Below the pieces are notes generated by a model. The model was not told where the DNA came from. It saw only the letters and a list, made by a program, of their open reading frames with translations, and ran no database searches. Below, piece after piece: positions 45,075-53,625 of a DNA stretch of 64,000 nucleotides; the first letter of the stretch is position 1, and every line of letters begins with the position of its first letter. Source of the DNA: Pseudomonas sp. MIACH (GTDB taxonomy: Bacteria > Pseudomonadota > Gammaproteobacteria > Pseudomonadales > Pseudomonadaceae). The stretch covers positions 62,001 through 126,000 of the forward strand of contig NZ_LHVO01000015.1 of NCBI RefSeq assembly GCF_001269925.1, written 5' to 3'. A program made the position numbers and the translations under genes.

Positions 45075-45856
45075 CCACAAAACCCAAGTACACCCTGGAA
45101 ACTCGGGCGGGTGAATGCCAAGTGGATGGCAAGTTTGCTGATCACCTGGTGCAACAGTTCGGCGCCGATCCGGTTTGGTTCGGTTGCCCCCGTTGCCACT
45201 TCGACGCTCGCCACTCACAAGACTTTGACCAGCGTTCGAAGGCGGTAGGTATCCACCGAGACCGGCTGCTGAACGAGCGCCTCCTCGACGCAGGCATTCC
45301 CGATCGCTTCATGGGCTGCACGCTGAACAACTGGATTGCTGAGGCTCCTGCCCAGGTTCAAGCCCTTGCAGCCTGCGGTGGTTTTGTTGAAGCATTCAGC
45401 GAGAACTTCGCCGTCGGACGTTCCGCGATGCTGCTGGGTACCGTGGGCACAGGAAAAACCCACTTGGGCGCCGCCATGCTGCAGGCCGTGATCCGCGAAC
45501 ACGCTCATGATGGGCTGCGCGGTCTCTACGCTACCGCCGGTTCAATCATCCGAGACGTGAAGGCCACCTTCGGCAATCGAGGGCGCACCGAGGCGGATGT
45601 CTACGCTGACTTGATTTGCCCCGACCTGCTGGTCATCGATGAGGTTGGAGTTCAGCACGGAACCGACTTCGAACGCCAGGTGTTGTTCGAGGTGATCAAT
45701 GGCCGTTACGAGAAGATCAAGCCCACGATCGTGGTGAGCAACTTGGGTGTGACGGAGCTTCGCCAGTGCCTGGGGGATAGGGCTGTTGACCGCCTGAGCG
45801 ACAAGAGCGGCATTGTGGTGGTGTTTCGTTGGGCATCTGCGCGGGGTGCCGTATGA
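45071..45856 (+). CDS. DnaC-like helicase-loader ATPase
   Basis: AAA+ protein of 261 residues. A short Cys pair (CPRC, residues 39-42) precedes the ATPase: Walker A GTVGTGKT (123-130), Walker B LLVIDEVG (near 180), and sensor-1 IVVSNLG. The end, DRLSDKSGIVVVFRW, is family-like. It overlaps dnaB by four bases and should load that helicase. Confidence 0.88.
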   Translation: MTTKPKYTLETRAGECQVDGKFADHLVQQFGADPVWFGCPRCHFDARHSQDFDQRSKAVGIHRDRLLNERLLDAGIPDRFMGCTLNNWIAEAPAQVQALAACGGFVEAFSENFAVGRSAMLLGTVGTGKTHLGAAMLQAVIREHAHDGLRGLYATAGSIIRDVKATFGNRGRTEADVYADLICPDLLVIDEVGVQHGTDFERQVLFEVINGRYEKIKPTIVVSNLGVTELRQCLGDRAVDRLSDKSGIVVVFRWASARGAV

Positions 45857-47229
45857 GCCGCGAACTGTTCAGCATCGAAGCCGAGCATGGCGTCCTGGGC
45901 GCGATCATGCTGAAACCGGATCTGTTCGACGAGGTCACCAGCAAGGTCAGCGTCTCCGATTTCCACGACTTGGAGAATGCCGCACTCTACCAGGCAATCA
46001 TTGACTGCCACGCCACCGGTGATCCGGTTGACCCGGTCACAGTTGGGCTTTGGCGGCCGAAGTTGCCTAGCGGCGATAGCACCCTGGCGTTCGCAGTCGA
46101 GATCGCCAATAACATAACCAGCACCGCCAACTGGAAGACATACGCCAAGCATGTTCGAGAGCGGGCCATCTTGCGGCGAGTGGTCGAAGCTGGCGATGTG
46201 ATTCGGGAGCAAGCTACCGAAGACCTGCCGCTGGCGGAGATCATCGCACTTGCCCAGCAGGCTACCGCCGACCTTCGTGATCTGGACGACGACGGACAGC
46301 GGGATTACTACAGGGCGAGCGAGATCCTGCCTGGTGTGGTCGACACCATCGACTCGAAGTTTAACAAGACGATGCCTACAGGGCTTTCGACCGGGCTGAA
46401 GGATCTTGATGAACTGGTGCGAGGGTTACGCCCTGGCAACATGATCGTTGTCGGCGGGCTGACCGGCTCAGGCAAGACGATCCTCGGTCTTCAAATCGCC
46501 CAGCACGTCACCTGCAAGCTCGATGGCGTCGGTTTAGCGTTCTCCATGGAGATGACCAAGGAGGAATTGATCACGCGCGGCCTTGCATCGATCGGTAGCG
46601 TCAATCTGAGCAAGTTGGACAGTGGCGATCTTGAAGACCATGACTGGCCAAAGCTAACCAGCGCGGTCAGCGTCCTCAACGAAGCCAAGCTGTTTGTTAA
46701 CGACCAGGCGGGCATGACGATGCCTCGCATCCGCTCAATCGCCCGGCAATGCCAGCGCAGGGAAGGGCTCAGCGTGTTGCTGGTCGATTACGTCCAGTTG
46801 ATCAGCGTCGAAGGTAGTGCCAATCGCTCTATCGAGGTTGGGAAGATATCCACGGCCCTGAAGAACCTGGCCAAGGAGCTCAAGATCCCGGTGATCGTGC
46901 TGGCCCAGCTCAACCGCGGTTCAACCAACCGTCCGGACAAACGCCCACGCCCAAGCGACATCCGCGACTCCGGCCAGATCGAGCAGGACGCTGATGTGGT
47001 GATCCTGGTGCACCGCGATATGGACAGCGAAGAGGGCCAGAACGGAGTAACTGAACTGATCGTCGGCAAGGTCAGGCACGCAAAGGTCGGTTCGTGCCTT
47101 GTGCAGCAGCAGGGCAAGTACGTCAGGTTTGTTGATTTCGGAGGTAAAGCACCAAGCACCGAAGAGGTTGAGATGGGGCGCGTATTGAAGTTCACCGGCC
47201 GCGCAAAGGGGAGAAAAGACCATGAGTAA
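45853..47229 (+). CDS. Replicative DnaB-type helicase
   Basis: Phage-encoded hexameric helicase of 458 residues. The N-terminal domain opens SIEAEHGVLGAIMLKPDLFDEV; the RecA core has Walker A GGLTGSGKT (201-209), Walker B LLVDYVQLI, and DIRDSGQIEQDADVVILVHRD, the DnaB motif 4. Start at the ATG overlapping the loader stop. A full helicase means host DnaB is not needed. Confidence 0.94.
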   Translation: MSRELFSIEAEHGVLGAIMLKPDLFDEVTSKVSVSDFHDLENAALYQAIIDCHATGDPVDPVTVGLWRPKLPSGDSTLAFAVEIANNITSTANWKTYAKHVRERAILRRVVEAGDVIREQATEDLPLAEIIALAQQATADLRDLDDDGQRDYYRASEILPGVVDTIDSKFNKTMPTGLSTGLKDLDELVRGLRPGNMIVVGGLTGSGKTILGLQIAQHVTCKLDGVGLAFSMEMTKEELITRGLASIGSVNLSKLDSGDLEDHDWPKLTSAVSVLNEAKLFVNDQAGMTMPRIRSIARQCQRREGLSVLLVDYVQLISVEGSANRSIEVGKISTALKNLAKELKIPVIVLAQLNRGSTNRPDKRPRPSDIRDSGQIEQDADVVILVHRDMDSEEGQNGVTELIVGKVRHAKVGSCLVQQQGKYVRFVDFGGKAPSTEEVEMGRVLKFTGRAKGRKDHE

Positions 47230-47509
47230 CGTATCAGCGGCATTGCCGCGCAAAAGCATGAGCGACCTAGAGCGGCGCTTTCTGAAGATCGCTGGTGAGG
47301 AGCTGGCCAAGGTCAAAGTCGGGGGGGCGAGCGCGCTGGCTTACCTGCTGGATATGGTAGCCAGTTGGCACGGCAGCCGGGCACAGATCGGGTTCCACGA
47401 CTTTGGTCAGCGCTGGCTGATCGAGGGCAATGCAAAGAACAAACCTGCTGATCGGTTGCTGCGTGACCTGTTTGGCTTGAGTGATCCAGATCCGAGGAAA
47501 GCCGCATGA
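47222..47509 (+). CDS. Hypothetical phage protein
   Basis: Unknown basic protein of 95 residues. MSDLERRFLKIAGEELAKVKVGGASALAYLLDMVASWHGSRAQIGFHDF suggests a helical nucleic-acid-binding protein. It overlaps the helicase stop by eight bases and the next start by four. Confidence 0.6.
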   Translation: MSNVSAALPRKSMSDLERRFLKIAGEELAKVKVGGASALAYLLDMVASWHGSRAQIGFHDFGQRWLIEGNAKNKPADRLLRDLFGLSDPDPRKAA

Positions 47510-47889
47510 ATACCAGAAAACCAGCACGTCTCCCCTTGGGTGATACCGAGTACATGCTTGAGCAGTGGGGCTTCTGGCGCATGGATGGTATGGGCGTGCC
47601 GAGCTATGTGTCGCCGTCCTGGGCGATCATGAGAGATATGATTCCATCGACAAGTAGGTCCTATGTCATAACGGATGAACTGGCTATTGTCGTTGATGGC
47701 GCCGTTGCCAGACTTTGCAAGCGTGCGCCTGAGATGGGTGACTTCGTTTGGCTGTATTACGCGGCCAAGTGGCCTGCCAAGCGGATAGGTAACAAGTACG
47801 ACATGAGCGAGGCCAAGGCCAGGGAGATCATCAAGACCGGCGTCGGATGGATAGACTGCTCTTTGGAGCGATTCATCGAAGCCGCGTAA
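47506..47889 (+). CDS. Phage antitermination protein Q
   Basis: Late-gene activator of 127 residues. EYMLEQWGFWRMDGMGVPSYVSPSWAIM, then ITDELAIVVDGAVARLCKR and a helix-turn-helix region MSEAKAREIIKTGVGWIDCSLERFIEA follow the antiterminator Q pattern. It is the last gene of the early operon, and a strong terminator lies 78 bases beyond its stop, the expected place of its target. Confidence 0.8.
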   Translation: MNTRKPARLPLGDTEYMLEQWGFWRMDGMGVPSYVSPSWAIMRDMIPSTSRSYVITDELAIVVDGAVARLCKRAPEMGDFVWLYYAAKWPAKRIGNKYDMSEAKAREIIKTGVGWIDCSLERFIEAA

Positions 47890-47967
47890 GAAAATACTTG
47901 CACACGCGGAATAGCCTTGTTTTCATGGCACGGTGTTCAGCTGTTTCAGCGCGACACCACAGAGGAG

Positions 47968-47992
47968 CCCCGGCCATTTAGCCGGGGTTTTT
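47968..47992 (+). terminator. Terminator downstream of Q
   Basis: CCCCGGC-CATTTA-GCCGGGG followed by T5; probable end of the early transcript and start of Q-dependent late control. Confidence 0.85.
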
Positions 47993-47998
47993 CCTTTG

Positions 47999-48580
47999 TC
48001 ACTGATTTGGGGCTGGCGTTCCTTCAAGAGATCGGCGTTCTATGTCTGAAAGACTTTTCAACTCAAATCGTCCGCTATATGGACGGATAATAGGTCCTTT
48101 AATTGGAGTGTTGGGCGAGGTACCAGACGAAGCCCCAGGCGTTTTTCCAGATTCGCCTTGGTCGGACACGAAAGGAAGTAGATCGGCGAGATTCCCTTTG
48201 TATGCCAGCGTCTCTTTCGGAATGGTAAGTAAGTTGACGAACTTCACCGTTACAGTATTTCCGCGTTGAGAACCTGACTCAGACCCGAGGCCGCCACCGG
48301 CTTTAGCTGTTCCGGCCCCTGGCGCAACAGGCGCAGACAGGTCGATAGTTAAGTTTCCTGTCTTTTTGTCGCTGGCCGCGATATTAAATACGACCGTGAC
48401 CTCCGATGCGATCAGCCCTGTTCTGACATCTCCCTCAGCCATTTTCATTACCTTCAGGCCGGTCCCAACATCTTGCATGGCTTTGACGAGAGTGATCTCG
48501 CTGGGCTTTGCGGCGGGCTGGAATAGGCTGCATCCTGAAAGAGATATCGCCCCTATTGTGATAAGTGTTTTTCCTAGCAT
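47999..48580 (-). CDS. Predicted phage-encoded lipoprotein
   Basis: Lipoprotein of 193 residues with lipobox ISLSGC (Cys16). The mature part has a trypsin-co-occurring-like beta region (EVTVVFNIAASDKKTGNLTIDLSAPV), a Gly-rich linker, a strand VTVKFVNLLTIPKETL and a Pro/Ser-rich end. AAAGGAG lies before the ATG. It is transcribed against the late genes, so it is probably expressed in the lysogen and may alter the cell surface. Confidence 0.65.
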   Translation of the reverse strand: MLGKTLITIGAISLSGCSLFQPAAKPSEITLVKAMQDVGTGLKVMKMAEGDVRTGLIASEVTVVFNIAASDKKTGNLTIDLSAPVAPGAGTAKAGGGLGSESGSQRGNTVTVKFVNLLTIPKETLAYKGNLADLLPFVSDQGESGKTPGASSGTSPNTPIKGPIIRPYSGRFELKSLSDIERRSLEGTPAPNQ

Positions 48581-48832
48581 AGCTTGCTCCTTTTTTTGGT
48601 GGCTAGATGCCACATTTGGAGCGTAGATCAGCTTTGTAAGAGTGTGCGAAGCCTTGCTAGCTAGCTTCTCTGAAGGTTGCATAAGCGCCTTCATCGTTCG
48701 ATTGTTTTTGGCACAGCCATAGCGCTGGGCTTTTTCGTTTTGTGCCGTTCGTCCAGTGTTCGGCACTCGCTGCGATCTGCCGACTCCCATCCTCACGCGC
48801 GGATATTCTGTGCGTTAGAACGGAGAGCTAGC

Positions 48833-49030
48833 ATGGAAATCAATGAGAACGCCCCGGGCAATATTTCACAGCAGGCGGTAACGCGCGGCACGGACAACGA
48901 GACGGGGCACGATCCGAAGCGTGATGAGGATAAGGTCCCACTGCCGCCGGACGACGAAGCGCCTCTTGAAGAGGACATGTCGGATGTGGACGCTGCTGAT
49001 TCGGTGGCGAGCGAACACCCCGACAACTGA
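48833..49030 (+). CDS. Small acidic protein
   Basis: Protein of 65 residues, strongly acidic and disordered (DEDKVPLPPDDEAPLEEDMSDVDAADS). CGGAGAG precedes the ATG and a terminator follows, so it is a free-standing gene. DNA mimicry or an anti-host role is conceivable, but nothing shows it. Confidence 0.55.
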   Translation: MEINENAPGNISQQAVTRGTDNETGHDPKRDEDKVPLPPDDEAPLEEDMSDVDAADSVASEHPDN

Positions 49031-49046
49031 AGTTTTGTACATCAAC

Positions 49047-49073
49047 AAACCCGGCCAAGCGTCGGGTTTTTTG
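49047..49073 (+). terminator. Terminator of the small acidic gene
   Basis: CCCGGC-CAAGC-GTCGGG followed by T6. Confidence 0.75.
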
Positions 49074-49080
49074 CCTTTTG

Positions 49081-49410
49081 TTATCCTCGCTTGCTTTTAG
49101 CCACGTCGCGGAGTAGATCCTGCACAAACCAGAAGCCCAGAGCAGAGAAATAAATCAACTCGAGCACTTCGAGTCGCTTGATTGGTTGCTCGCTAAGGCC
49201 GAAAGAGATCCATATCCAGGCGGTCCAAAAAATGAAGCCAGCGCTCACACCAAATCTAGCCATGAACTTGGCGATGTTCGCGGTCATGTTTCCCATCAAC
49301 TGGCTTATTCGCTCTATCGCTGTGGATTTGCTGAGCTGGTTTGCGATGACTGTCGCGATGATCGTTACGGCGGTGGTAGTGATGATCGTTATGAGGGTAT
49401 CGTTTGGCAT
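49081..49410 (-). CDS. Hypothetical inner-membrane protein
   Basis: Protein of 109 residues with three hydrophobic helices (TLITIITTTAVTIIATVIA; FGVSAGFIFWTAWIWISFG; LELIYFSALGFWFVQDLL) and a basic C-terminus. AAGGAAGGA lies upstream of the ATG. Minus-strand, lysogen-expressed by orientation; superinfection exclusion is a reasonable guess. Confidence 0.6.
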   Translation of the reverse strand: MPNDTLITIITTTAVTIIATVIANQLSKSTAIERISQLMGNMTANIAKFMARFGVSAGFIFWTAWIWISFGLSEQPIKRLEVLELIYFSALGFWFVQDLLRDVAKSKRG

Positions 49411-49725
49411 CCGGTGATCCTTCCTTTGCTTGCCTGGTGTGAGAGTCGGCAAGGTTAAGCGAAGGATCATCCGGATTGCATAAAATCTCAGAGCCTCGCC
49501 GCGTTCGGGGCTTTTTTATTGCCTGAGTTTCACCTATAGCCAGGACAGCCCTCCGGAAGGCCTGGACGTCGATAGCCGGTAGTGCGACGTACGATGAAAA
49601 CACCGGCAGCCCGTGCACCCTGACCTCGCTGTGCTTCCGGGGTGGCGCGATGAACGAATGGCGAGATCGATGCACTGGGGCGTCGACGCTGGGACTGTCT
49701 TTGGCAGGCTGCGGGAAGACTTTGT
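49411..49725. other. Gene-poor region with a hairpin
   Basis: No gene I can support. A rightward terminator-like hairpin, AGCCTCG-CCGCGTT-CGGGGCT plus T6, lies at 49492-49518. A short rightward frame near 49650 (MNEWRDRCTG) has a lipobox-like SLAGC but no ribosome site. Confidence 0.4.
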
Positions 49726-50076
49726 TTATTTCTGATGAAGTAAATTCAGATAGGTCGTGCAAAACTCGCTATTGACGATTTCCGCTACTCTGGCGTCCCG
49801 CTCATCCCATGAAGAATCGGGTGGGCCCATTATTTCATCTCTTATGTTTGCGGCAATTGCAGCTAGCTCTGCTGGGTTTTTCTTGATGCCATTTTCTCGC
49901 ATATAGAGGCCTGTTATTTCCCAAGACTTCGCTATCAAAGGGTCATTTTGTTTTTCAATGCTCTCTGCCATGGTGCATCGAATCATATGAAATATCCGCT
50001 CCTCATGGCGTGCGCATCCCTGAGTTGCTAGAAGAGTGCCGGCGAGCATCACCGAGAGAAATTTGCTTCCTTTCAT
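49726..50076 (-). CDS. Predicted small lipoprotein
   Basis: Protein of about 116 residues with a signal MKGSKFLSVMLAGTLLATQGC (lipobox ATQGC). The mature part is helical and charged (MAESIEKQNDPLIAKSWEITGLYMRENG), AT-rich in codon use. A start six codons earlier is possible. Second lipoprotein of this reverse-strand block. Confidence 0.55.
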   Translation of the reverse strand: MKGSKFLSVMLAGTLLATQGCARHEERIFHMIRCTMAESIEKQNDPLIAKSWEITGLYMRENGIKKNPAELAAIAANIRDEIMGPPDSSWDERDARVAEIVNSEFCTTYLNLLHQK

Positions 50077-50153
50077 CTTTCTTTCTGTATCCATCCAGTA
50101 TTTCGTTCTTCGAAGGGGCGGCGGTCTCTATCCCCCCTCAAGTGTACCTTTTC

Positions 50154-50181
50154 AGGCCTCGACATTGATCGAGGCCTTTTC
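50154..50181. terminator. Perfect-stem terminator before the holin genes
   Basis: AGGCCTCGA-CATTGA-TCGAGGCCT followed by TTT on the plus strand. Confidence 0.7.
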
Positions 50182-50268
50182 GTTTTCGGCCCCGCCACAC
50201 CCTTCGCACTGAGCAGGGAGTGCCGCCGGGGCTGACCTATTTCAAACATGCCCCACGGAGTCGAGCGC

Positions 50269-50607
50269 ATGGAGTATCTACAGCGCCTGCTCGACAAGAT
50301 CGACAGGTTCGAATTGTTGATTGCGGGCCTGATTGGGGCCGTTGTTGCGAGCTGGTGGCACAAGGACGACTTGTCCGACTGGCGCGCCTGGATGGTGTTC
50401 TTGATCACCGGTGTTGCCTGCTCGCTGTACCTGACGAGCATGGTCAGTGCCTACCTGAATGTCACCGAGCCGAAGATCGTCGCCGGCATTGGCTTCTTGC
50501 TGGGCACGTTCGGCGGCTCGCTCCTGGCAGCAATCAACCGAGCCATCAAAGCCGCTGACCTCTGGGCGCTCATTCGCCAGCGGTTCGGGGGAGGCAATCC
50601 ACCATGA
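50269..50607 (+). CDS. Phage holin-type membrane protein
   Basis: Protein of 112 residues with three hydrophobic helices (LLIAGLIGAVVASWW; AWMVFLITGVACSLYLTSMV; IVAGIGFLLGTFGGSLLAA), a basic C-terminus and the position of a holin before terminase. The ATG of MEYLQRLLDK has GGAG eight bases upstream; an ATG seven codons earlier does not. It overlaps the next gene by four bases. It should time lysis by making holes in the inner membrane. Confidence 0.75.
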   Translation: MEYLQRLLDKIDRFELLIAGLIGAVVASWWHKDDLSDWRAWMVFLITGVACSLYLTSMVSAYLNVTEPKIVAGIGFLLGTFGGSLLAAINRAIKAADLWALIRQRFGGGNPP

Positions 50608-50948
50608 ATCTTGAACTGATCAACTCCATCGCCTGCGGCCTTATCGCGCTGTGGGCCACCTGGTGCGTACTGAGCGGGAAGGTGAGGGACGGCATCCTTG
50701 GGAAGCTGATCTACACCACGATCGCCATTACCGGTTTCGTCGTGTCGGTGCGCAGCCAGAACATCTTCTTCGGCCCGACCACTGCCGGCCTGACGCTGCA
50801 TGTGTCCCTGGCCCTGGCCGGTGTGCGCCACATCTTCATGGTCACGTACTGGCAGCGGGTGAAGGTCTGGCTGTGCCGGGCGCTGAACTGCGAGCACTGT
50901 CTGCACTGTGACAAGGCGCCGGGCGGTATCGATCGACGGAGCAAGTAA
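50604..50948 (+). CDS. Second lysis-region membrane protein
   Basis: Protein of 114 residues with three hydrophobic segments and a Cys cluster near the C-terminus (CRALNCEHCLHC). It is translationally coupled to the holin-like gene, so it may be an antiholin or holin partner. The CxxCxxC cluster is unusual for a holin and could bind metal. Confidence 0.6.
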   Translation: MNLELINSIACGLIALWATWCVLSGKVRDGILGKLIYTTIAITGFVVSVRSQNIFFGPTTAGLTLHVSLALAGVRHIFMVTYWQRVKVWLCRALNCEHCLHCDKAPGGIDRRSK

Positions 50949-50950
50949 TC

Positions 50951-50986
50951 CGCGCCACAATTTGGCGTATTCAAAATCGTGGCGCG
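50951..50986. repeat. Inverted repeat after the lysis genes
   Basis: CGCGCCAC and GTGGCGCG separated by 20 bases, no T run. Confidence 0.4.
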
Positions 50987-51002
50987 ACTTTCATAGGGCT
51001 AG

Positions 51003-51443
51003 CTATAACCCGAACTGCGAATATCTCTTCGAAAGAAGGGCTATCAGCTGAGTTTTTGCTTCTGCATAGTCCGCCGTATTTACACCCCTGCGCTGATCAG
51101 GCGCCAGTACATTCGGGCCGCTCATCATTGTCGAAATGGTTGAGAGTATTTCCGACCTAATCGACCGTCCCTCAAGCTCGGTCCACAGCGCAGGGTTACG
51201 GTTTTGATCGGTAAGTGCATCGAACGCCAGCGCGATAAGGTCCGCCGGGTTGTCCTTGTTGAACGCTGATTCTTTACTCATGGTGAGGCTCGTAAGCTCG
51301 GGAGATGACGCGCCCGCTTCCCGAAGAGCCGTCCTTATGATTTCAAGCATCTGCACCACGTTTTCTTCGGAAGCTGGGATTCCATTGCGAAGAGCAGTGT
51401 CCCCCTTGCTGTATGCGGTTAAGCAGTGATTCACAATATTCAT
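51003..51443 (-). CDS. Hypothetical reverse-strand phage gene
   Basis: Unknown soluble protein of 146 residues, helical (ENVVQMLEIIRTALREAGASSPE; NPADLIALAFDALTDQNRNPALW). It is encoded against the late operon between holin and terminase, a typical moron site. Confidence 0.6.
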   Translation of the reverse strand: MNIVNHCLTAYSKGDTALRNGIPASEENVVQMLEIIRTALREAGASSPELTSLTMSKESAFNKDNPADLIALAFDALTDQNRNPALWTELEGRSIRSEILSTISTMMSGPNVLAPDQRRGVNTADYAEAKTQLIALLSKRYSQFGL

Positions 51444-51536
51444 GTACCGATCTCTCTCTCTGGTGGTTAGGGGCCCATCAATACCGGCAAAGCGCCACTA
51501 TTTCAACCACGACTTTATGGTCACTTGAGACAATTT

Positions 51537-52136
51537 ATGACAACCAAGCAACCCGACTGGGAGGCGATCGAACGAGCCTACCGGGCAGGTTCGCTTTCCA
51601 TCAGGACTATTGCAGAGCGCCAAGGCGTGAGCGACACGGCAATCCGGAAGAAAGCCAAGGTTCAAGGATGGGCGAGAGACCTTTCTGACCAGGTGCGCAA
51701 AGAGGTTCGCAGCAAGCTGGTTCGCGGAGAGGTTCGCAACGACCAAGGCGCGAACTGCGAACTTGATGCCGAGATCATCGAAGAGGCCGCAGAAGAAGGG
51801 GCCCGGGTGGTTCGCAGCCATCGCCGAGACATTCGGAAGGCGATGAACCTTGCGAACCTGCTGATGGATGACTTGCTAAACACCATCCAGCGCCGCGAAG
51901 AGATCGAAGACGCGATCATCGATGAGACGGGCGAGGACAATAACGGTATGCGCCGGGCCTCGATGCTCGCTGCTGTCGCGCTGCCCAGCAACTCCAAAAC
52001 CCTGTTTCAGCTTTCCTCTGCAATGAAGAACCTGCAGGTTCTGGAGCGTCAGGCATTCAGCCTGGACGAGAAGGAGAAGACGGACGACGCCGACGAGATC
52101 TCGAAGATGATGGACGAACTATCACAGGACGCTTGA
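51537..52136 (+). CDS. Terminase small subunit
   Basis: DNA-recognition subunit of the packaging motor, 199 residues. The N-terminal HTH WEAIERAYRAGSLSIRTIAERQGVSDTAIRKKAKVQGW is the TerS pattern. The middle is coiled (AEIIEEAAEEGARVVRSHRRDIRKA). It ends one base before the large subunit. The pac or cos site is usually near or within this gene but was not identified. Confidence 0.85.
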   Translation: MTTKQPDWEAIERAYRAGSLSIRTIAERQGVSDTAIRKKAKVQGWARDLSDQVRKEVRSKLVRGEVRNDQGANCELDAEIIEEAAEEGARVVRSHRRDIRKAMNLANLLMDDLLNTIQRREEIEDAIIDETGEDNNGMRRASMLAAVALPSNSKTLFQLSSAMKNLQVLERQAFSLDEKEKTDDADEISKMMDELSQDA

Positions 52137-52137
52137 T

Positions 52138-53625
52138 ATGAAACCCGAGCACATGAAACTGCTTCGGGATCGATTCTGGCGACTGAATAATCTCTATTTC
52201 ATCACCGACAAGCAGGGAAAGAAGGTTCGCTTCCGCATGACGCAGGAGCAGATCGATTACTTCCAGGGGATGCATACCCGGAACATCATCCTGAAGGCGC
52301 GTCAGCTTGGCTTCACGACGCTGGTGTGTATCGTCCAGTTGGATGCGGCGCTGTTCGAGGCTGCGAAGTGCGCCTTGATCGCTCACACCCTGAACGACGC
52401 CAAGCGCCTTTTCCGGGAAAAGGTGAAGTACGCCTACGACAACCTGCCGAAAGAGCTGCGCGCTGCCAACCCAGCACGAAATGACGCCGCCGGTGAGTTG
52501 GTATTTAGTAAGGGCGGCTCGCTTTACGTTTCCACATCGTTCCGTGGCGGCACGCTGCGCTACCTGCACGTATCCGAGTTCGGGAAGATCTGCGCCAAGT
52601 TTCCGCACAAGGCGCGGGAGATCGTCACCGGCGCTTTCGAGGCAGTGGCTGCTGATTGTTTCGTCACCATCGAGTCGACGGCGGAAGGCCGGGCCGGGTA
52701 TTTCTTCGATTACAGCCAGTCAGCGGAGCGCCAGCAATTGGCCGGTGTTCCGCTAGGCCTGCTGGATTGGAAGTTCTTTTTCTTCAGTTGGTGGAACAAC
52801 AAGGCCTACAGCCTCGACTCTGCCGACGTGGTGCTGCCGCAGCGCCTTACCGATTACTTCAACGAACTGCACGCAAAGCACGGGGTCGTCACCAACGACG
52901 GCCAGCGTGCCTGGTACGCGGCCAAGGAGAAGACACTCGGCGATGACATGAAGCGGGAATACCCGTCGATTCCCGTCGAAGCCTTCCAGCAGTCGGTCGA
53001 GGGCGCCTACTACGCGCAACAGTTCACCAAGCTGTATGCCGCTCAGCGAATCGGCACTCTGCCAGACAACAGCCACCTGCCGGTGATGACCATTTGGGAC
53101 ATCGGTGTGAGCGACTCCACCGCCATCTGGTTTGTGCGCCAGGTGGGCGAGCAGTACCACGTCATCGATTACTACGAGAACTCAGGCGAAGGCCTGCGGC
53201 ATTACATGAAGGTGCTCAAGGACAAGGGTTACACCTACTCCGAGCACTGGGGGCCGCATGATATCGAGAACCGTGAGTTCGGCAGTGATGCGAAGACGCG
53301 CAAGGACATCGCCCGAGAGGGTTACGAAATCGACGGACAGGTTTATCGGATGACGTTCCAGGTCGTCCCGAAAATCGGGGTGGACGACGGCATCGAGCAG
53401 GCCCGCGAAATTCTGTCCAAGTGCGCCTTCGACGAATCGAAGTGCGAAGAGGGCATTACCTGCCTTGAGAACTATCGCAAGGAGTGGGACGACAAGAAGG
53501 GCTGCTGGAAAGACAAGCCGCTGCATGACTGGACGTCTCACGGCTCCGATGCATTCCGATACTTCGCTGTCGCTAAGAGCGCAAAGAAGCCGGTCAAATC
53601 AATCAAAATGGGATTCGCACGCTAA
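52138..53625 (+). CDS. Terminase large subunit
   Basis: Packaging ATPase and nuclease, 495 residues. The Walker A variant ILKARQLGFTT lies at residues 51-61, the Walker B region is LRYLHVSEFGK (near 140), and the RNase H-like nuclease begins MTIWDIGVSDSTAIW (near 318), with later acidic residues in HDIENREFGSD and TSHGSDAFRY. The end overlaps an HNH gene by one base. Confidence 0.93.
   Translation: MKPEHMKLLRDRFWRLNNLYFITDKQGKKVRFRMTQEQIDYFQGMHTRNIILKARQLGFTTLVCIVQLDAALFEAAKCALIAHTLNDAKRLFREKVKYAYDNLPKELRAANPARNDAAGELVFSKGGSLYVSTSFRGGTLRYLHVSEFGKICAKFPHKAREIVTGAFEAVAADCFVTIESTAEGRAGYFFDYSQSAERQQLAGVPLGLLDWKFFFFSWWNNKAYSLDSADVVLPQRLTDYFNELHAKHGVVTNDGQRAWYAAKEKTLGDDMKREYPSIPVEAFQQSVEGAYYAQQFTKLYAAQRIGTLPDNSHLPVMTIWDIGVSDSTAIWFVRQVGEQYHVIDYYENSGEGLRHYMKVLKDKGYTYSEHWGPHDIENREFGSDAKTRKDIAREGYEIDGQVYRMTFQVVPKIGVDDGIEQAREILSKCAFDESKCEEGITCLENYRKEWDDKKGCWKDKPLHDWTSHGSDAFRYFAVAKSAKKPVKSIKMGFAR

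Noticed and set aside
49640..49780. Short plus-strand frame MNEWRDRCTG with a lipobox-like SLAGC, as an Rz1-like gene
   Set aside because: No ribosome site, no Rz partner frame around it, and it runs into the end of the minus-strand lipoprotein.
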